A DNA stretch of 64,000 nt from Fusarium oxysporum f. sp. lycopersici 4287 (taxonomy: Eukaryota > Ascomycota > Sordariomycetes > Hypocreales > Nectriaceae): the NCBI RefSeq assembly GCF_000149955.1, contig NC_030989.1, positions 1,993,839 through 2,057,838 on the forward strand, read 5' to 3'. Under the pieces are notes generated by a model. The model made no database searches. It was not told where the DNA came from and saw nothing but the letters and a program-made list of their open reading frames with translations. This document shows positions 1 to 11,741 of the stretch, one piece after another. The translations under genes and the position numbers were made by a program. Position 1 is the first letter of the stretch; each line of letters starts with the position of its first letter.

Positions 1-2020
1 TATATGGAAGAGCCCCTGAGGAAGACACTGCGGGACGAATCACCCTACGTGCGCAAAACAGCTGCCATTTGCGTCGCCAAACTCTTCGACCTCAATCCTC
101 AGATGTGCATCGAGAACGGCTTTCTGGAGGCCCTTCAGGAGTTGATTGGTGATCCCAATCCCATGGTTGTCGCCAACTCAGTGACCGCTTTGTCTGAGAT
201 CACCGAGACGGCGCCCGAGACGAGGGCACTGATTGTCACGCCTGTGACGTTGAAGAAGTTGCTTATGGCCCTTAACGAGTGTACCGAATGGGGAAGAGTC
301 ACTATTCTGACAACCCTGGCCAACTACTCTGCGTCAGATCAGAAGGAGTCGGAGCACATCTGTGAGCGAGTGGCACCTCAGTTCCAGCATGTTAATCCTA
401 GTGTGGTTCTTGCTGCTGTCAAAGTTGTCTTCATCCACATGAAGGCTCTCAACCCTGAACTTGTGAGATCATACCTCAAGAAAATGGCTCCTCCCTTGGG
501 TACGTATATGACTACGAGATATTGAGGTTCCACACTGACCGAATCCAGTTACCTTGGTTGCTTCGCAGCCTGAGGTCCAATACGTCGCTCTGCGAAACAT
601 TGATCTCCTGCTCCAGGCTAAACCAGACATTCTGAGCAAGGAGATGCGCGTCTTCTTCTGCAAATACACTGACCCTCCCTATGTTAAGCTTCAAAAGTTG
701 GAAATCATGGTTAGGATAGCAAACGAGCATAACTACGAACAGCTCCTCGCTGAGTTGAAGGAATATGCCCTTGAAGTCGATATGGATTTCGTCCGAAGAG
801 CCGTCAAGGCAATTGGCCAAGTAGCCATCAAGATTGAGAATGCCGCCGAGAAGTGTGTTGCAGCCCTCGAGGATCTCATCTCTACCAAGGTCAACTATGT
901 TGTCCAAGAGGTGATTGTCGTTATCAAGGACATTCTGCGAAAGTACCCTGGCTACGAGGGCGTTATTCCTACACTTTGCAAGCATATTGATGAATTGGAC
1001 GAGCCCACTGCCCGCGGATCTCTCATCTGGATTGTTGGAGAATATGCTGAGAAGATCAACAATGCAGACGAGATTTTGGAGAGTTTCGTTGAGTCCTTTA
1101 TGGAAGAGTTCACGCAGGTAAGTCACATAATAATGGTCATTAGGCTTGAACTGACAGAATTCGCAGACGCAACTGCAAATATTGACAGCGGTGGTGAAGC
1201 TGTTCTTGAAGAAGCCTGGAAGCAACCAAGGCCTTGTCCAAAAGGTTCTTCAAGCAGCGACAGCGGAGAACGATAACCCCGATATCCGCGACAGGGCATA
1301 TGTCTACTGGCGTCTTCTCTCCTCTGATCCCGAAGTTGCTAAAGTGAGAAATTCGTCTGAAGGATCATCAGAATAGTTGCTAACTACGTTTCTCAGAACA
1401 TTGTTCTATCTCAAAAGCCCACGATTACGACAACCATGACAAGCCTTCCTCCGGCCCTTCTGGAGCAGCTCCTCACCGAACTTTCTACTCTAGCTTCTGT
1501 CTACCATAAGCCTCCCGAGTCGTTCGTGGGTAAGGGTCGTTTCGGTGCCGATGAGATCCAGCGAGCAGCTATCCAAGAACAACGACAAAACGCTGCCGAG
1601 AACCCTATCGCTGCGTCAGTTGCTGCCGCTTCATCCAACGGATCTGGTGGTGCTCCTCAAAACAATATTGAGAATTTGTTGGATATCGACTTCGATGGCG
1701 CCGCGCCTGCATCTCAAGAACAGAACAGTGCTTCAGCAACTCCCGATAGAGTGGCCAGCCCATCCGCTGGTGCGCCTTCAGGTGCCATGGCTGATATGAT
1801 GAGCATGTTCGATGCGCCGGCGCAGGCTTCTGGAGCTCCTGCACCTGCTGCAGGTCCCAACAACAACATGAATGACTTGATGAACGGTTTCGAAGGATTG
1901 AACTTTGGTGGCTCGTCAGCAGGCGAGCCCCTACCAGCAGCAATGCAGCTACAAAAGGCCCAAGGAGGCGCTCCTCAACAGCCCAAGAAGGACAGTGACG
2001 ATTTGCTGGGTCTTTTGTAG
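1..2020 (+). CDS. AP-1 adaptor complex beta subunit (3' part)
   Basis: Large subunit of the clathrin adaptor AP-1, acting in trafficking between the trans-Golgi and endosomes. The window opens inside the gene; 622 residues remain. The coding path is 1-499, 549-1117, 1167-1343 and 1397-2020; the three introns are 49-53 nt with consensus ends. The retained N-terminal trunk is HEAT-repeat-like ([13 protein letters not shown], then [14 protein letters not shown]), as in beta-adaptins. A low-complexity Ala/Ser/Gly linker follows, carrying a clathrin-box-like LLDID, and the protein ends in DDLLGLL. It stops there without the folded C-terminal ear of animal beta-adaptins, which is usual in filamentous fungi. 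Beta-1 rather than beta-2 is preferred because of this linker and short tail. An AATAAA at 2180 may serve polyadenylation. It converges on the BolA gene. Confidence 0.93.
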
Positions 2021-2391
2021 ATGCATAAACGTATACATGAATTTCAAGCCAAGAGATGGTCATTGGTTCACGGGAGTATGGAGACGCGCTGGTAGGAAAA
2101 GAAGATGGATGCCTTCATGGAGGTTATGGTGTTGGCGCATACAAACACATCTTGTTGTTTCCGCGTTGTACGCTTGCCAAATAAAGATGCTCTAATTATA
2201 AACTCGATTCCTTGGTTTTCTTGTTACTTCGTGATGTACAGCGGCGTAAAGACCGCTTACGTACGGATATCGTTATCTAGACCCTCCGTTACATACTCGC
2301 CCTACCATCCCTATGCCTGTCGCGTGCCCTTTTTATGCAGAAACTCCATGTAGTATAACCCCGACATCGTGGAAGATAAAGAAAAGGTGAT
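2021..2391. other. Convergent 3' intergenic region
   Basis: Between the stop codons of the AP-1 beta and BolA-like genes. It contains AATAAA at 2180-2185 on the plus strand and no convincing gene. It probably holds both 3' UTRs. Confidence 0.6.
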
Positions 2392-2767
2392 CTATGGCTG
2401 CGCTTGCGCGGTGTCGTTGGCTGCGCTCGTCTTTGCGTACTCCTCAGGTGTCTGGCACTTGGCGGTCCAGGCGTGAATAATGGCGATTTCGTCCTTGAGG
2501 GCGGCGTTGACGAGACGGTGACGCTTGAGAGAGTTGAGGCCCTGGAATTGAGGAGAGACGATGACAGAGTTGAAGGCTTGACCACAGCCGCCTACAATAT
2601 CCTCATGTTAGCTATGTCGGATTCTACGCCGTGATCGGCTTGGAGGGGTTCGCGGGGTAGAGTAGAGTAGAAAAGAACTGACCAGACATGTCTGTGACTT
2701 CAACGTGAGTAGCTTCGAGGCGCTGCTTGATGGCCTCACGTAGGGACTCGTCTGTGATTTGCGACAT
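2392..2767 (-). CDS. BolA-like protein (BOL2 family)
   Basis: Small BolA-domain protein of 94 residues. Family members bind monothiol glutaredoxins and take part in iron-sulfur cluster handling and iron sensing. Two exons (2683-2767 and 2392-2591) flank a 91-nt intron. The first exon gives MSQITDESLREAIKQRLEA with the TDMSGG turn. The second gives the diagnostic CGQAFNSVIVSPQF stretch, then the RHRLVNAALKDEI helix, ending with AWTAKCQTPEEYAK. The helix and the RHR motif are the BolA signature; the GGCG context resembles the cytosolic/nuclear BolA2 class more than mitochondrial BolA1 or BolA3. No targeting presequence is visible. A short TTGATTGA repeat lies just upstream of the start. Confidence 0.9.
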
Positions 2768-2832
2768 CGTTCTGGCTGGAGAAAGGAGGATATTAAGGTA
2801 TGGAGCTTGTTGGAGGTAGAACGAAGTAAGAG

Positions 2833-2855
2833 GTTGATTGATTGATTGATTGATT
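2833..2855. repeat. TTGA microsatellite
   Basis: About six tandem TTGA units, 66 bp upstream of the BolA-like start on the minus strand. The same kind of run recurs near 17,813 and, inverted (CAAT), near 21,963. Confidence 0.8.
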
Positions 2856-3039
2856 AGATATCAATCGTGGGGTAAAATGCACAGTGTGAGGCGGCATCTG
2901 ACGTTGAGCCGCCGTCCACGGAAAAAACCCAGATCACTCATACCACTAAAGTTCAGCAGTGAGTCATCTATGGAAGTTGACAGAGTTTATCTGGGATTTT
3001 ATTGCTCCTTTTCGCTTTAACTGTTCAATCCTATTCAAA

Positions 3040-4155
3040 CTATTTGAGGTCATTGACATCCAAGATAGTAAAAGGATCCTTGTCGTACTTGCTCACAACA
3101 ACCTCCGCCTCGGGAACATTCTCCTTGATAGCAGCCTCTAACTTGGGCTTAAGCACTTCTTGAAGATATCCTCTTTCAGAATTGCTGTGAAAGACCTGGA
3201 CAAGTGTTTGTCCCTGTTGAATAGCTCTCAAAGCTGAGTGATGGCTGGTCTCGCCAGTCACCAAAAGATCAACCTCAGCCTTCTTGAGCACATCATACCC
3301 GCTACCAGCGCAAACACCAAAGCTGCTAATCTTGGTAGTCTTGACATCAGCACCAACAGGACTTGCTACCATAACGTGCTTGAGACCTCCGAGTTTCTCA
3401 GCTAGACGAAGAATGATCTCGGAGAGAGAAACAGCATTGTCGAAGCGGCCGATGGCACCATAGCCTGCGCCAGAGTGACTGGAGGGAGCAGTGCTACAGG
3501 GGATCGCGACAGAGCGTTGGCTTTGGTGAGGGCCAGAAACAATATCTGCAAGCCATGTGTTGAGTCCTTCGGGAGCGGCATCGACTGCCGTGTGAGGGCA
3601 GTAGACAGCAATACCAGCCTTGGCAAGGCGTAGAAGAGTAGCTTGCTGAGGATCCTTGTTGGTAATGGACTTGAGGCCTCCAAATATGAAGGGATCTAGC
3701 ATCGTTTTAGTGAATTCCAAAATCCGACTCAAGATATGCGATGAAGACTTACGATAGCTAACAATGACACTAACATCCTGCTCAATAGCATCAACGGCGA
3801 CTTGGTAGGTCAGGTCATTGGTCACCAAGACCTTCTTTGACTTCTTGACATCATTTTCTGAGTTCCCTACCAAGAGCCCAACGTTGTCCCAGCTTTTATC
3901 TGCGATTTCCTCAGGGTATAGCTTCTGCATAGCTGCAACTACTGCCTTTGTGAAGGTTGAAGATTCAACCTGCCAGGCGCCCCAAGCACCATTGTCGGCC
4001 ATCTTGAGTGACGAGTTGTTTAGAGAATGACAAGAAGAACAGAATCTTCTTGTGTTTACAAGAGGAAAAGCCCTTGTAAGAGGTGAGCTAGGAAATCGAG
4101 CTGAGCTTGAGATTGTTGTAAGTAGTCTGTTCAATCTCAGAACAGAGCCTCTCAT
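3040..4155 (-). CDS. NIF3-like protein (NGG1-interacting factor 3 family)
   Basis: Member of the NIF3/DUF34 family, a conserved fold with a likely dinuclear metal site and uncertain biochemical role. 352 residues after removal of a 57-nt intron (3696-3752) that lacks a stop and keeps the frame. Splicing restores SYHPFIFGGLKSI, a family hallmark; without it the text between SYR and PFIF does not fit. Other family blocks are SWDNVGLLVG near the start, VYCPHTAVDAAPEGLN, and the C-terminal VDLLVTGETSHHSAL. The first 50 residues are rich in Arg and Ser and poor in acids (MRGSVLRLNRLLTT), like a mitochondrial presequence, and an internal Met begins MADNGAWGAW; two start sites giving two locations are possible. 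Confidence 0.9.
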   Translation of the reverse strand: MRGSVLRLNRLLTTISSSARFPSSPLTRAFPLVNTRRFCSSCHSLNNSSLKMADNGAWGAWQVESSTFTKAVVAAMQKLYPEEIADKSWDNVGLLVGNSENDVKKSKKVLVTNDLTYQVAVDAIEQDVSVIVSYRKSSSHILSRILEFTKTMLDPFIFGGLKSITNKDPQQATLLRLAKAGIAVYCPHTAVDAAPEGLNTWLADIVSGPHQSQRSVAIPCSTAPSSHSGAGYGAIGRFDNAVSLSEIILRLAEKLGGLKHVMVASPVGADVKTTKISSFGVCAGSGYDVLKKAEVDLLVTGETSHHSALRAIQQGQTLVQVFHSNSERGYLQEVLKPKLEAAIKENVPEAEVVVSKYDKDPFTILDVNDLK

Positions 4156-4583
4156 AGCAAATGTGCTACAAATGAGTGATATGTGATGCTCAAACGTTAA
4201 GTTGGTCTTGAATGCAGCCTGTTAGGGGTCTCTATTACCAATTGAAAGTGCAGGGTGCAAGGCTCACTCACCAGCAATTCTCTCGTTTAGCTTCACATAG
4301 GTAAAGCCAGAAGCTGTTGGAGCTTGAAGCTAAGTGCAGAAACTGTATGGTGGAGGAGGGTCAAGTGAGCTCATACTGTGTGTGCTCGCATTCTACACTG
4401 TCTATTAGGTCCAGAAAGTAGCTTCCGGATGAGCTATGACTTGGCAAAACAGAAACGCTGTGATTTAAATAAATTCCTTTCACGATAGAGAGTCACAAGT
4501 ATTTAGAAAATCATTCATTCATTAGCCCTGGGTAGTGATAATATGTTACAATAAGTCATTGGGTATATTTCGTAACCTGCAGT
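4156..4583. other. Intergenic region, NIF3-like promoter
   Basis: Lies between the NIF3-like start and the Vps51 stop, both on the minus strand. No gene seen. It should hold the NIF3-like promoter and the Vps51 3' end. Confidence 0.5.
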
Positions 4584-5545
4584 TCATGACCGTCCGTCTT
4601 TTGACACACGGCTATCTCTTGATCGTCTTTCATCTCTTGATAGTCGTTCGTCCCTTGATATCCTTGGACTTGAAGCGCTGCTTCTATTGTCGACTGGTCT
4701 CAACGCATCATCACCCTCTTCAATGCACTCTTCGACGTCAGTGCCACCAAGTCCTTTCTCTTTCCATGATTCTAGCAGTTTTCGTGGCATCACCCACTCT
4801 TTGCGCGCTTGCGCTATCTTTCCCTCACTAACAAGAGCACGTAATCTTTGAGGTGTCGCTAGAACCTGTGCTGCGAGTTCTCTTGTCCGTTGTTGTCTGG
4901 TTGCTGCGTCTCGTTTCTTGCCCTCCTCAGAATCTGGTGAGGGAACGGTTTCCCGAAGGGCATCTCGGATGGAGGATGCTTGGCTGTAGATTTGTGCGAT
5001 TGCCGGGTCGAGTGTTGAGGCCATAGGATTCAGAGGATCCATATTTGCTCTCATCTAGTCACGATTGTCAGTATCGCGACTCTTCAAATAGTAGCCCATG
5101 AACGTACCTTGCGAATAGTCTCTGTTGCTGTAATAAGCTTACTGTAATTGTCGTATACCAAAGCCTTCTTCTCCGCATCCAGCGCGCGCACTTCTCCCAC
5201 AACTCGTGTATATAGCCTCAAAAGCTCCTCAAGACTGCTCTTCTCAACAATCTTGGCGACATATTCATCGGCGTTGAAGTCAGGGGCATCGATCTCTGTA
5301 GCTGGGACTTCAGAATCGGGAATCTCTATACGAGGGGCCGAGGCGCGCAGATTGTAGTACTCGCGGAGAGCAGCGCGATTGGAAGACGTTTTGCGTTGCT
5401 GTTGCTGAGGGGGGCCAGGAGGCTGTGTAGGTCCTTGTGTGAGGACGGGAGACGCCAGTGCGGACCGGGAGGTTTCGAAGGAGGGACGGTTGGAGTTTGT
5501 GGGAGTACGGCGAGGAGGATCGCGTGGTGAGGCTATTGTAGACAT
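4584..5545 (-). CDS. VPS51: GARP complex subunit Vps51
   Basis: Vps51/Vps67-family protein of 302 residues. GARP tethers endosome-derived vesicles at the trans-Golgi, and Vps51 links it to SNARE and Rab-type partners. Two exons (5108-5545 and 4584-5054) surround a 53-nt intron. A Pro/Ser-rich N-terminus is followed by the core AALREYYNLR, then a DAPDFNADEYV segment and a coiled-coil helix (LEELLRLYTRVVGEVRALDAEKKALVYDNYSKL) across the splice junction into MRANMDPLNPM. The C-terminus is a short run of RDER/RDSR-like repeats visible also in the DNA. The start is the ATG giving MSTIASPRDPP; the frame is open further upstream, but that part overlaps the shared promoter and looks noncoding. It is divergent from RMI1. 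Confidence 0.88.
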
Positions 5546-5849
5546 TTCTGCGACCTGTCGAAGTTCGGAGACGAAAGATGAGGATGATCGTGGCCGGAAG
5601 CGTAGCGAGCTCGGTTTGAAGCTGAGCTGGAGGTTAACAAGGCTGACCTGAGCTTGACACGCTGAAGGACCGTTAGTGGCTGTCACTGGCTGACGACCTA
5701 CAATCCAGGGGCACGGCACGCTAAATTTAGGGGATGCTCCACTCTGAGCCACTGGAACGTCATTCCCTTCACAAGGCTGAGTACGAGCTGCATCTTAGAT
5801 TTCTCAACACCAAAAGATCAATATTGTGATGGTATACCAGTAACAAAAA
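5546..5849. promoter_or_regulatory. Divergent promoter of Vps51 and RMI1
   Basis: Spans 304 bp between two outward-facing start codons. No distinct motif was recognised. Confidence 0.5.
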
Positions 5850-6590
5850 ATGGATCTCGTCGGCCAACTTCGTGCTTCAATATTGGCACAAAACCTTCCT
5901 CATCCCTCAACTGCATTTCTCAACTCACTTATAACCACCCGCTCACCTCCACCACCACTTCCTTCTCTGTTAGCCACTGCCAAAGCTCGATTGCTGGCAG
6001 CGGATTTGACTAGCAGTACAATCATAAGCACAGGTTCTCTTCAGAGTTTCCCCTCTGATGCGGACTCTACAGAATCTCGTGAGAAGCGTGTCCCGAGACC
6101 TGTACATGTGCAAGTGCTCGATATCGAGAATCTCGCCTCGAGTCGCTGGGAACAGGTTGAAGAGATGGAGGCTGTGGCTAGGGGTGAGACAACTCGTGGA
6201 AGAGAAGTTGTTCGTGTTACAGCAGAAGACGATGATGAAGATGGCATTGATGGTCAAACCCAGCGACCCCCAGCTTCTCGGAATACAGCTGGCCCAAAAC
6301 CAGCAGGAAAGAATGCGACGCATAGACTCGTCCTGCAGGATTGCAAAGGAACAAAACTCTTTGCCCTTGAACTACGACGTTTTGACAGTATCGGAGTTGG
6401 TAAGACTCAGATTGGAGAGAAGATCTTACTCAGGGCTGGGACGGTGATTGCCAGAGGAATGATCTTATTGGAGCCGGATAAGTGTGTTATGCTTGGCGGA
6501 AAGATTGAGGCCTGGCAGAAAACATGGGTCGATGGAAGATTGGCGAGATTGAAGGAGGAAATAAGGCAAAATGAAAGACAGGCATCGTGA
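5850..6590 (+). CDS. RMI1: RecQ-mediated genome instability protein 1
   Basis: Single-exon gene for 246 residues. RMI1 is the OB-fold partner of the RecQ helicase and topoisomerase III, which together dissolve double Holliday junctions. The N-terminal helical part begins MDLVGQLRASILAQNLPHPS. A variable acidic insert (EDDDEDG) precedes the OB-fold core: RLVLQDCKGTKLFALELRRF, then IGEKILLRAGTVIARGMILLEP and VMLGGKIEAW. These are the conserved RMI1 blocks (the domain's L-Q-D-x-x-G strand and LGG-x-I/V-x-x-W). Length is typical of the short fungal forms. It converges on SKI3 with only 134 bp between stop codons. Confidence 0.88.
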   Translation: MDLVGQLRASILAQNLPHPSTAFLNSLITTRSPPPPLPSLLATAKARLLAADLTSSTIISTGSLQSFPSDADSTESREKRVPRPVHVQVLDIENLASSRWEQVEEMEAVARGETTRGREVVRVTAEDDDEDGIDGQTQRPPASRNTAGPKPAGKNATHRLVLQDCKGTKLFALELRRFDSIGVGKTQIGEKILLRAGTVIARGMILLEPDKCVMLGGKIEAWQKTWVDGRLARLKEEIRQNERQAS

Positions 6591-6724
6591 GGGGCTAGTG
6601 GATTTAGATTTGATACCCCTTTTTTAACAACTTTGTACATACAGTCATCCTATGCACGTACTTCCATGACGCTATGCTACATGTTGATTGTGTTCCAAAC
6701 TATCCTCGTACAGATCTGCATTCG

Positions 6725-9700
6725 TTAAATGCCCTCAGTGGCAGCGGCCAGCGATGTCCAGCCACTCTGTTCCCAAGGCGCCAAGAACGCTGCTCGCTGA
6801 GCATCTCCAGCAGTATATGTTCCAGCATATGCCTTTGCTAGATCCTGTGCTTCCAATAACCCCTTTGGAGGAATGCCCCTTGCTGCGACCTTGAGCGCCA
6901 TCTGAGCCGCGTACTCATCGCCTGTAGATTGGGCCAGAGCAGACCAACCATGAGGTAGGTCAGGGTAGAGCATGATATCTGTCTGTACCTGTGTTCTCAT
7001 ATCCTCTTCCGTGCGTCCTTCTCCAAGCGTGGCAATGGCCCGTAGTACTTCACCAATGTGCGACTGCTCTGAGGCTGTTACCTTGTGATTGGTGCGAAGA
7101 CCGTTAAGTTCTTCGACCACTGCTTCCAAAGAATCCTCGTCATTGTCCAACAAAGCCACCACACCAAGAAGAAGAACTGACTGTACATGTTCGGGATGTT
7201 TTTCGATCACCTCAAACAGTGCTTCACGAGCTCTCTCTCGAGACGACTCGGCTCCCTGAGCCCAAAGTACTTGAGCCAACAAGCATACAGCATCGGGGTT
7301 GCCATCAGACTCCTCCAGAGCAGACTCAAAATACGTGATCGCTTCATCGAACTGGTTGTTGTAGTACTGTGCCAATCCTACAGTGAGATGTGCAGACAAG
7401 CGAGCTCTCTTGCGTTGTTCACTTGAGAGCTCGTTCTCTGCCTCCTCGCTGCTCAAGCCTAGTGCTAGCTCGCCACACTCAACTGCCTTCTCGTATGAAC
7501 CAGAAGCGAGGTATGCTCGTGCTAGATCCGTTTTGGCCAGAGCAAACTTGGCGAGACTTTGAGGGGATTCGGTGCTTTCGTAATCGGCCTCAACGCTCGA
7601 GGAGATCTTTTCTAGTGCATCAACAGCACGGCTGCTCTCTCTGGTACGCTCTTGAAATAGTGTCGTCAAGTGACCAAATGCCAGGTCATCAGATTTGAGG
7701 CTTTGATATTGATTGAGAGCGAAGAGTGGTTGAATGAGCGATTCAACGTTAATTTCATTGGGAGGCGATGAAAGAATATGATCGAAGAGGGAGCTTGAGT
7801 AGTGACGCCTGGTAGGTACTGAAGATGCATCTGCAATCTCCATTGCATGGGTGAATAGTCCTCGGGCTTCTTTGGCATCACCATGAAGAAGAGCCACAAA
7901 TCCTTGTCCTAGCCAAGCGTGTGCATAGTCAGGGTCAGTTGACTGGGCCCTCGTGAAGATCTCGTTAGCCAGCTCAACATCTCCGGACAAAAGGGCGAGA
8001 GTTCCCAAATTCGTCCAGGCCGCAGGGCTTCTCTCGTTTAGGTACAGACTTCGGGCGAAAGCATGCTGTGCTACTGTAGGGTTGATCTCGCTGGTTACTA
8101 CACCAAGGGCATTCCAAAACTCCGAATTTCCAGCTTCTAACTCGATAGCACGCTTGAATGACCTCACCGCAGCTTTGACGTAGCTGCTGGACTTCTTCCT
8201 GATCTCAGATGGCAGGCAAATATGCGCGCGATGTTCTGCCCATCCCAAATTGTAATAAGCCACGGCTTGCGCGTGGCGATCATTAGACGAAATGTGAACA
8301 CCTTGCTTGTGGCACAAAATCGTAGCGTGGATACATCGGGTGAGATCAACCCCAGGCTGCTCATCATCTGCATACAAGCCCTTTGCGAAGACCACATCAG
8401 TGCCAACCTTGTCAACACTGGCGAAAATCTCATAAGCGTCCTGTGAGCCCTTCTTGAGAAGCTCACTAATGGATTCGCAGGGCAAATCACGCGTGCGACT
8501 CTGAACAGAAGAGAAGACAGAGCATGCATCAGCTATGGCTTTCCAGAAGTTGAAAGTCTCAAGAACACTGCCTTCGGTTGTCTTTGCATACTCAATGGTC
8601 TCGGTTGCAAGCTGGACTGCTTTTCCGAATAATCCTTTCTCGACAGATGAAAGGGCGTTGTCGACTGTTGTTTGGAGCAAGGCGATAATAACACCCTCCT
8701 CCCCAGGGTGCGTCTCAATGACGGACCTGTAGAGAGCGATAGATTCGTCATACTCGCCCAGTTCACGCTTAATGTTAGCAAGCATATACTTGGTAAACCA
8801 GGTGTCTCCAGAAATATCTGCTTCAGTTTCTTCCTCCAGCCTTTGTGCATTCAGAATAGCCTTAGTGGCAGCGATGTGCCGACCGGAACTGTGGTAGCTC
8901 TCCCCGAGACCGACCCAGGAATGGTAATCTTCGGGGCTAATACGAAGCGCTGCTTGGAAAGACACAATAGCCTTATGGAAGTCTTGCTTATTGAGCTCAG
9001 CCACGCCGAGTGCAGCAAATGGCCAGCTAATGCCCTTCCTCTTAGATCCTGGTGGCGGCTTTACCTTGCCAGAGTCAACAACTCGGCGGGCGACGAGCTC
9101 GACTCTATCCCAGTCTCCGTCGTCCGCAAAAGAGCGTGCAAGTCTTTCGGCTGCAACCACTTCGGCATGAGACAGCTCCAGTGCTTTCTGGAAGCAACGT
9201 CGCGATCTGCCTTTATCCTTCGCATAGTCGGCATAGTATGTTCCTAGGTACGTGTATGTGGGTGCGTAATTGAGGTTGTTGTTCAGGGCATTAAGCCAGT
9301 ATGCGTACGCGGACTCTCCTTTTCGTTGTTTTCGTGCAGCCTTACTGGTATCGATGTTCCAGAGGCATACTCCCAGGCGATGCTGCGTCTCACCCAGCAA
9401 CTCCTTTGATGCAGTGCCTTGTTTTTCCAGCGGCTCCAGACATTCGTGCAGTTCATCCTTTGCGGTTTGCCAATCTCCCTTGAGTGCTTTGACCCAGGCG
9501 GCCTCAGACTTTACCCTGATGTTTGTTTGATCACGTTCCAAAGCCCGAGTAAGATACTCGATAGCTTCATCGTACTCCTCTTCTTCCTCGTAAATCAGAC
9601 CAACGCCGATCAAGGCGGAAGTGGAGGTGTTATCCCGCTCCAGAACTTTGTCGAACAGCTCCTTCGCCTCTTTGTGATGTCTGGGGGACTGGTAATAGAC

Positions 9701-11065
9701 TAGTGCTGTTCCGAGCGAAAGGTAATAAGAGTCTTCGGCATTTGCGAATGAAAGGCCTGTCTTCTTACGCTCCTGTATTAATAGAGCCAATCCCTTGCGC
9801 ATAAGCTCAACAGTACTCTCATACTCTCCAATGTGAAGAAGATATTGGCCAGTGAGTCGGTACGCGAGAATAGAATCAGCAGTAGTAATGCCTTCGGTTA
9901 TCATGATGAGTCGATCCTCATCGGTCAAAGGAACCACAAGGGTAGGGACTCCACCATCGTCGTCGTCGGAACTTTCGTCTGACTCATTCAGGGCTGCCTT
10001 CGCCTTTTCTTGTGGCTTCTCCGGTGGGAATGGTGAGATTGGGCTTGTCAGGTAGCTTGTGATAACTTTGTAAAGATCACTGTCGGGAAAGAATGAACAG
10101 TAAGCTCGGAGGACATCCACGTCCCATTCTCGAATCTCCTTCTTGTCCTGCCACTCTATAGAAATATCCCAAGCAAGCTTATAAGGATATTTTATGGCAA
10201 CCATGCCGTTGGCAAGATCGAGCACTTTCTGACGTTCAGCGTCCTTTTCAGGGCCCGTTGGAGCGACCAGGAGACGATCATAACAAAGCTGGAGAAGCTT
10301 TTCTTCATACTGCCGTCTCAAATCATCGTCATTTGTCCAGTTGATGAGTTGTCGATAAATGTGCTCAAGTTTACTCTGGCTGTAAACTTCCCGCTTGGCG
10401 TCAAGGGTGACCTCGGTGAGTTTAGCGCCCAGTTTGGTTCGTCGCTCTCCGATGAGAGTATTTATCCGGTGTTTCTCAGCCTTCTCTAAGATGTGCGCTA
10501 TCGTCTCATATGTCTTTGCTGGGTGAGGGAACCGGCCCTCAAGGATAGGGTATAGAGGGCTTTCCGGCAGTTGGATCGAAAGTGCTTCAGCATATTGTGT
10601 CTCATCACCTTGAACTCTTGCAAAGTCGATAAATTTGTCCACAACATCTTGACATTTGTACATATCATCAGCATCTCGATGAATCTGCGCCAAATTAACG
10701 ACTGCCTGGTGGTAATCTGCCAGCTTCTTGTTGCTTTGCTTCTCAAAGAGCTTGATCAAACCCTGCCATGCTTGTGCCTCCTGGGGACGAAGCCACGTCG
10801 CAGATCGATAAGTCTCCTGAGCTAGGTCAAGCCTGTCCTTCTTATCTAAGGCAAAGGCTAGGAAAATGTGACTGGAAAGGTTGTCAGCTTGAGCCGATCA
10901 TGGCGGGGTACTGCAGCTCTTTGTTGCACATATTTGGTATTCTCACGCTTGGTAGTTCTTGGGATCCTTTTCCAGTAGCTCCTTTGCCTTGCTCACCGCA
11001 TCGTCAAACTTTTGCTGGCGAATAGCATCGTTAATGGCCTTGAGGGCTGCCTTTGTCCCTGACAT
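6725..11065 (-). CDS. SKI3: Superkiller protein 3 (Ski complex TPR scaffold)
   Basis: TPR scaffold of the Ski2-Ski3-Ski8 complex, which feeds mRNA to the cytoplasmic exosome for 3'-5' decay. 1421 residues from exon 1 (10947-11065) and exon 2 (6725-10871), with a 75-nt intron that restores KNYQAHIFLAFALDKKDRL. Many TPR units are visible, for example NTSTSALIGVGLIYEEEEEYDEAIEYLTRALERDQ and NSEFWNALGVVTSEINPTVAQHAFARSLYLNE in the middle. The C-terminal part keeps LWAQGAESSRERAREALFEV and the end reads PWEQSGWTSLAAATEGI. An acidic SDESSDDDDGG loop lies near residue 330. Length and TPR distribution fit Ski3 better than other TPR proteins of this size. Confidence 0.9.
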
Positions 11066-11741
11066 GATGGCTAGATTTCTGTTGTGTTGGAGGGTACCCC
11101 ACCAAGCTTGTGGGAGCTCCCTTTGTTCTCTTAATGCTTAAAGCTGAAATTTGTGGCAGTCTTTCAGATATCTCAGCCAGCGAAATAATTCAATCGAGTG
11201 AGGTCGACAAGTCCAAAAGACAACGCTCAAAAGTACATCGAGTGGATGGATCATACACTCATTAGCCAGGCTATTGCAGGTGGAATTGCTCTGTGGATGA
11301 ATTATGTCATTCGAAGCTCACTGATAGCCGAAGATGTCCCGCCTACGTCTTGGGTCCCACCTCACCAACCTACCTTAGCACTATCTGTAGAGTACCTTAG
11401 ATATATGAGTAAGGTATGTTGTCTTTCTTGTCGAGCTTTCATCTATCTTAATGGTTCCTGTTCAATATTCAATATTTGGTATAGATTACAACTTCGCGAT
11501 ATCCCCACATGGTCTCATACAATCCTCGGGAACAAGGTTCAAACATATTCGAAAATAGTGTTAAATCACGAGCTATAACAATTTCACATTCGCAGAAATA
11601 TTTCAACGACACTTCAATAAGTTGAACAGTCCGTTGGTACTTACAACTATACATAGATCCTAGTAGAAATATCAAGTGGGAATGTGAGGAGTTGCTTTTA
11701 TTGATAATCCTGACCTGATGGCTGATATAGGGTAGCATGAG
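11066..11741. other. Intergenic region, SKI3 promoter
   Basis: Between the SKI3 start and the stop of the next minus-strand gene. One open frame of about 126 codons on the plus strand begins only at GTG and has no recognisable content. No gene supported. Confidence 0.5.

Noticed and set aside
512..1225. Long minus-strand open frame of 237 codons
   Set aside because: Antisense to AP-1 beta exons; composition is the mirror of the real gene.
11198..11578. Plus-strand open frame upstream of SKI3
   Set aside because: Starts at GTG, contains no family motif, overlaps the likely promoter.
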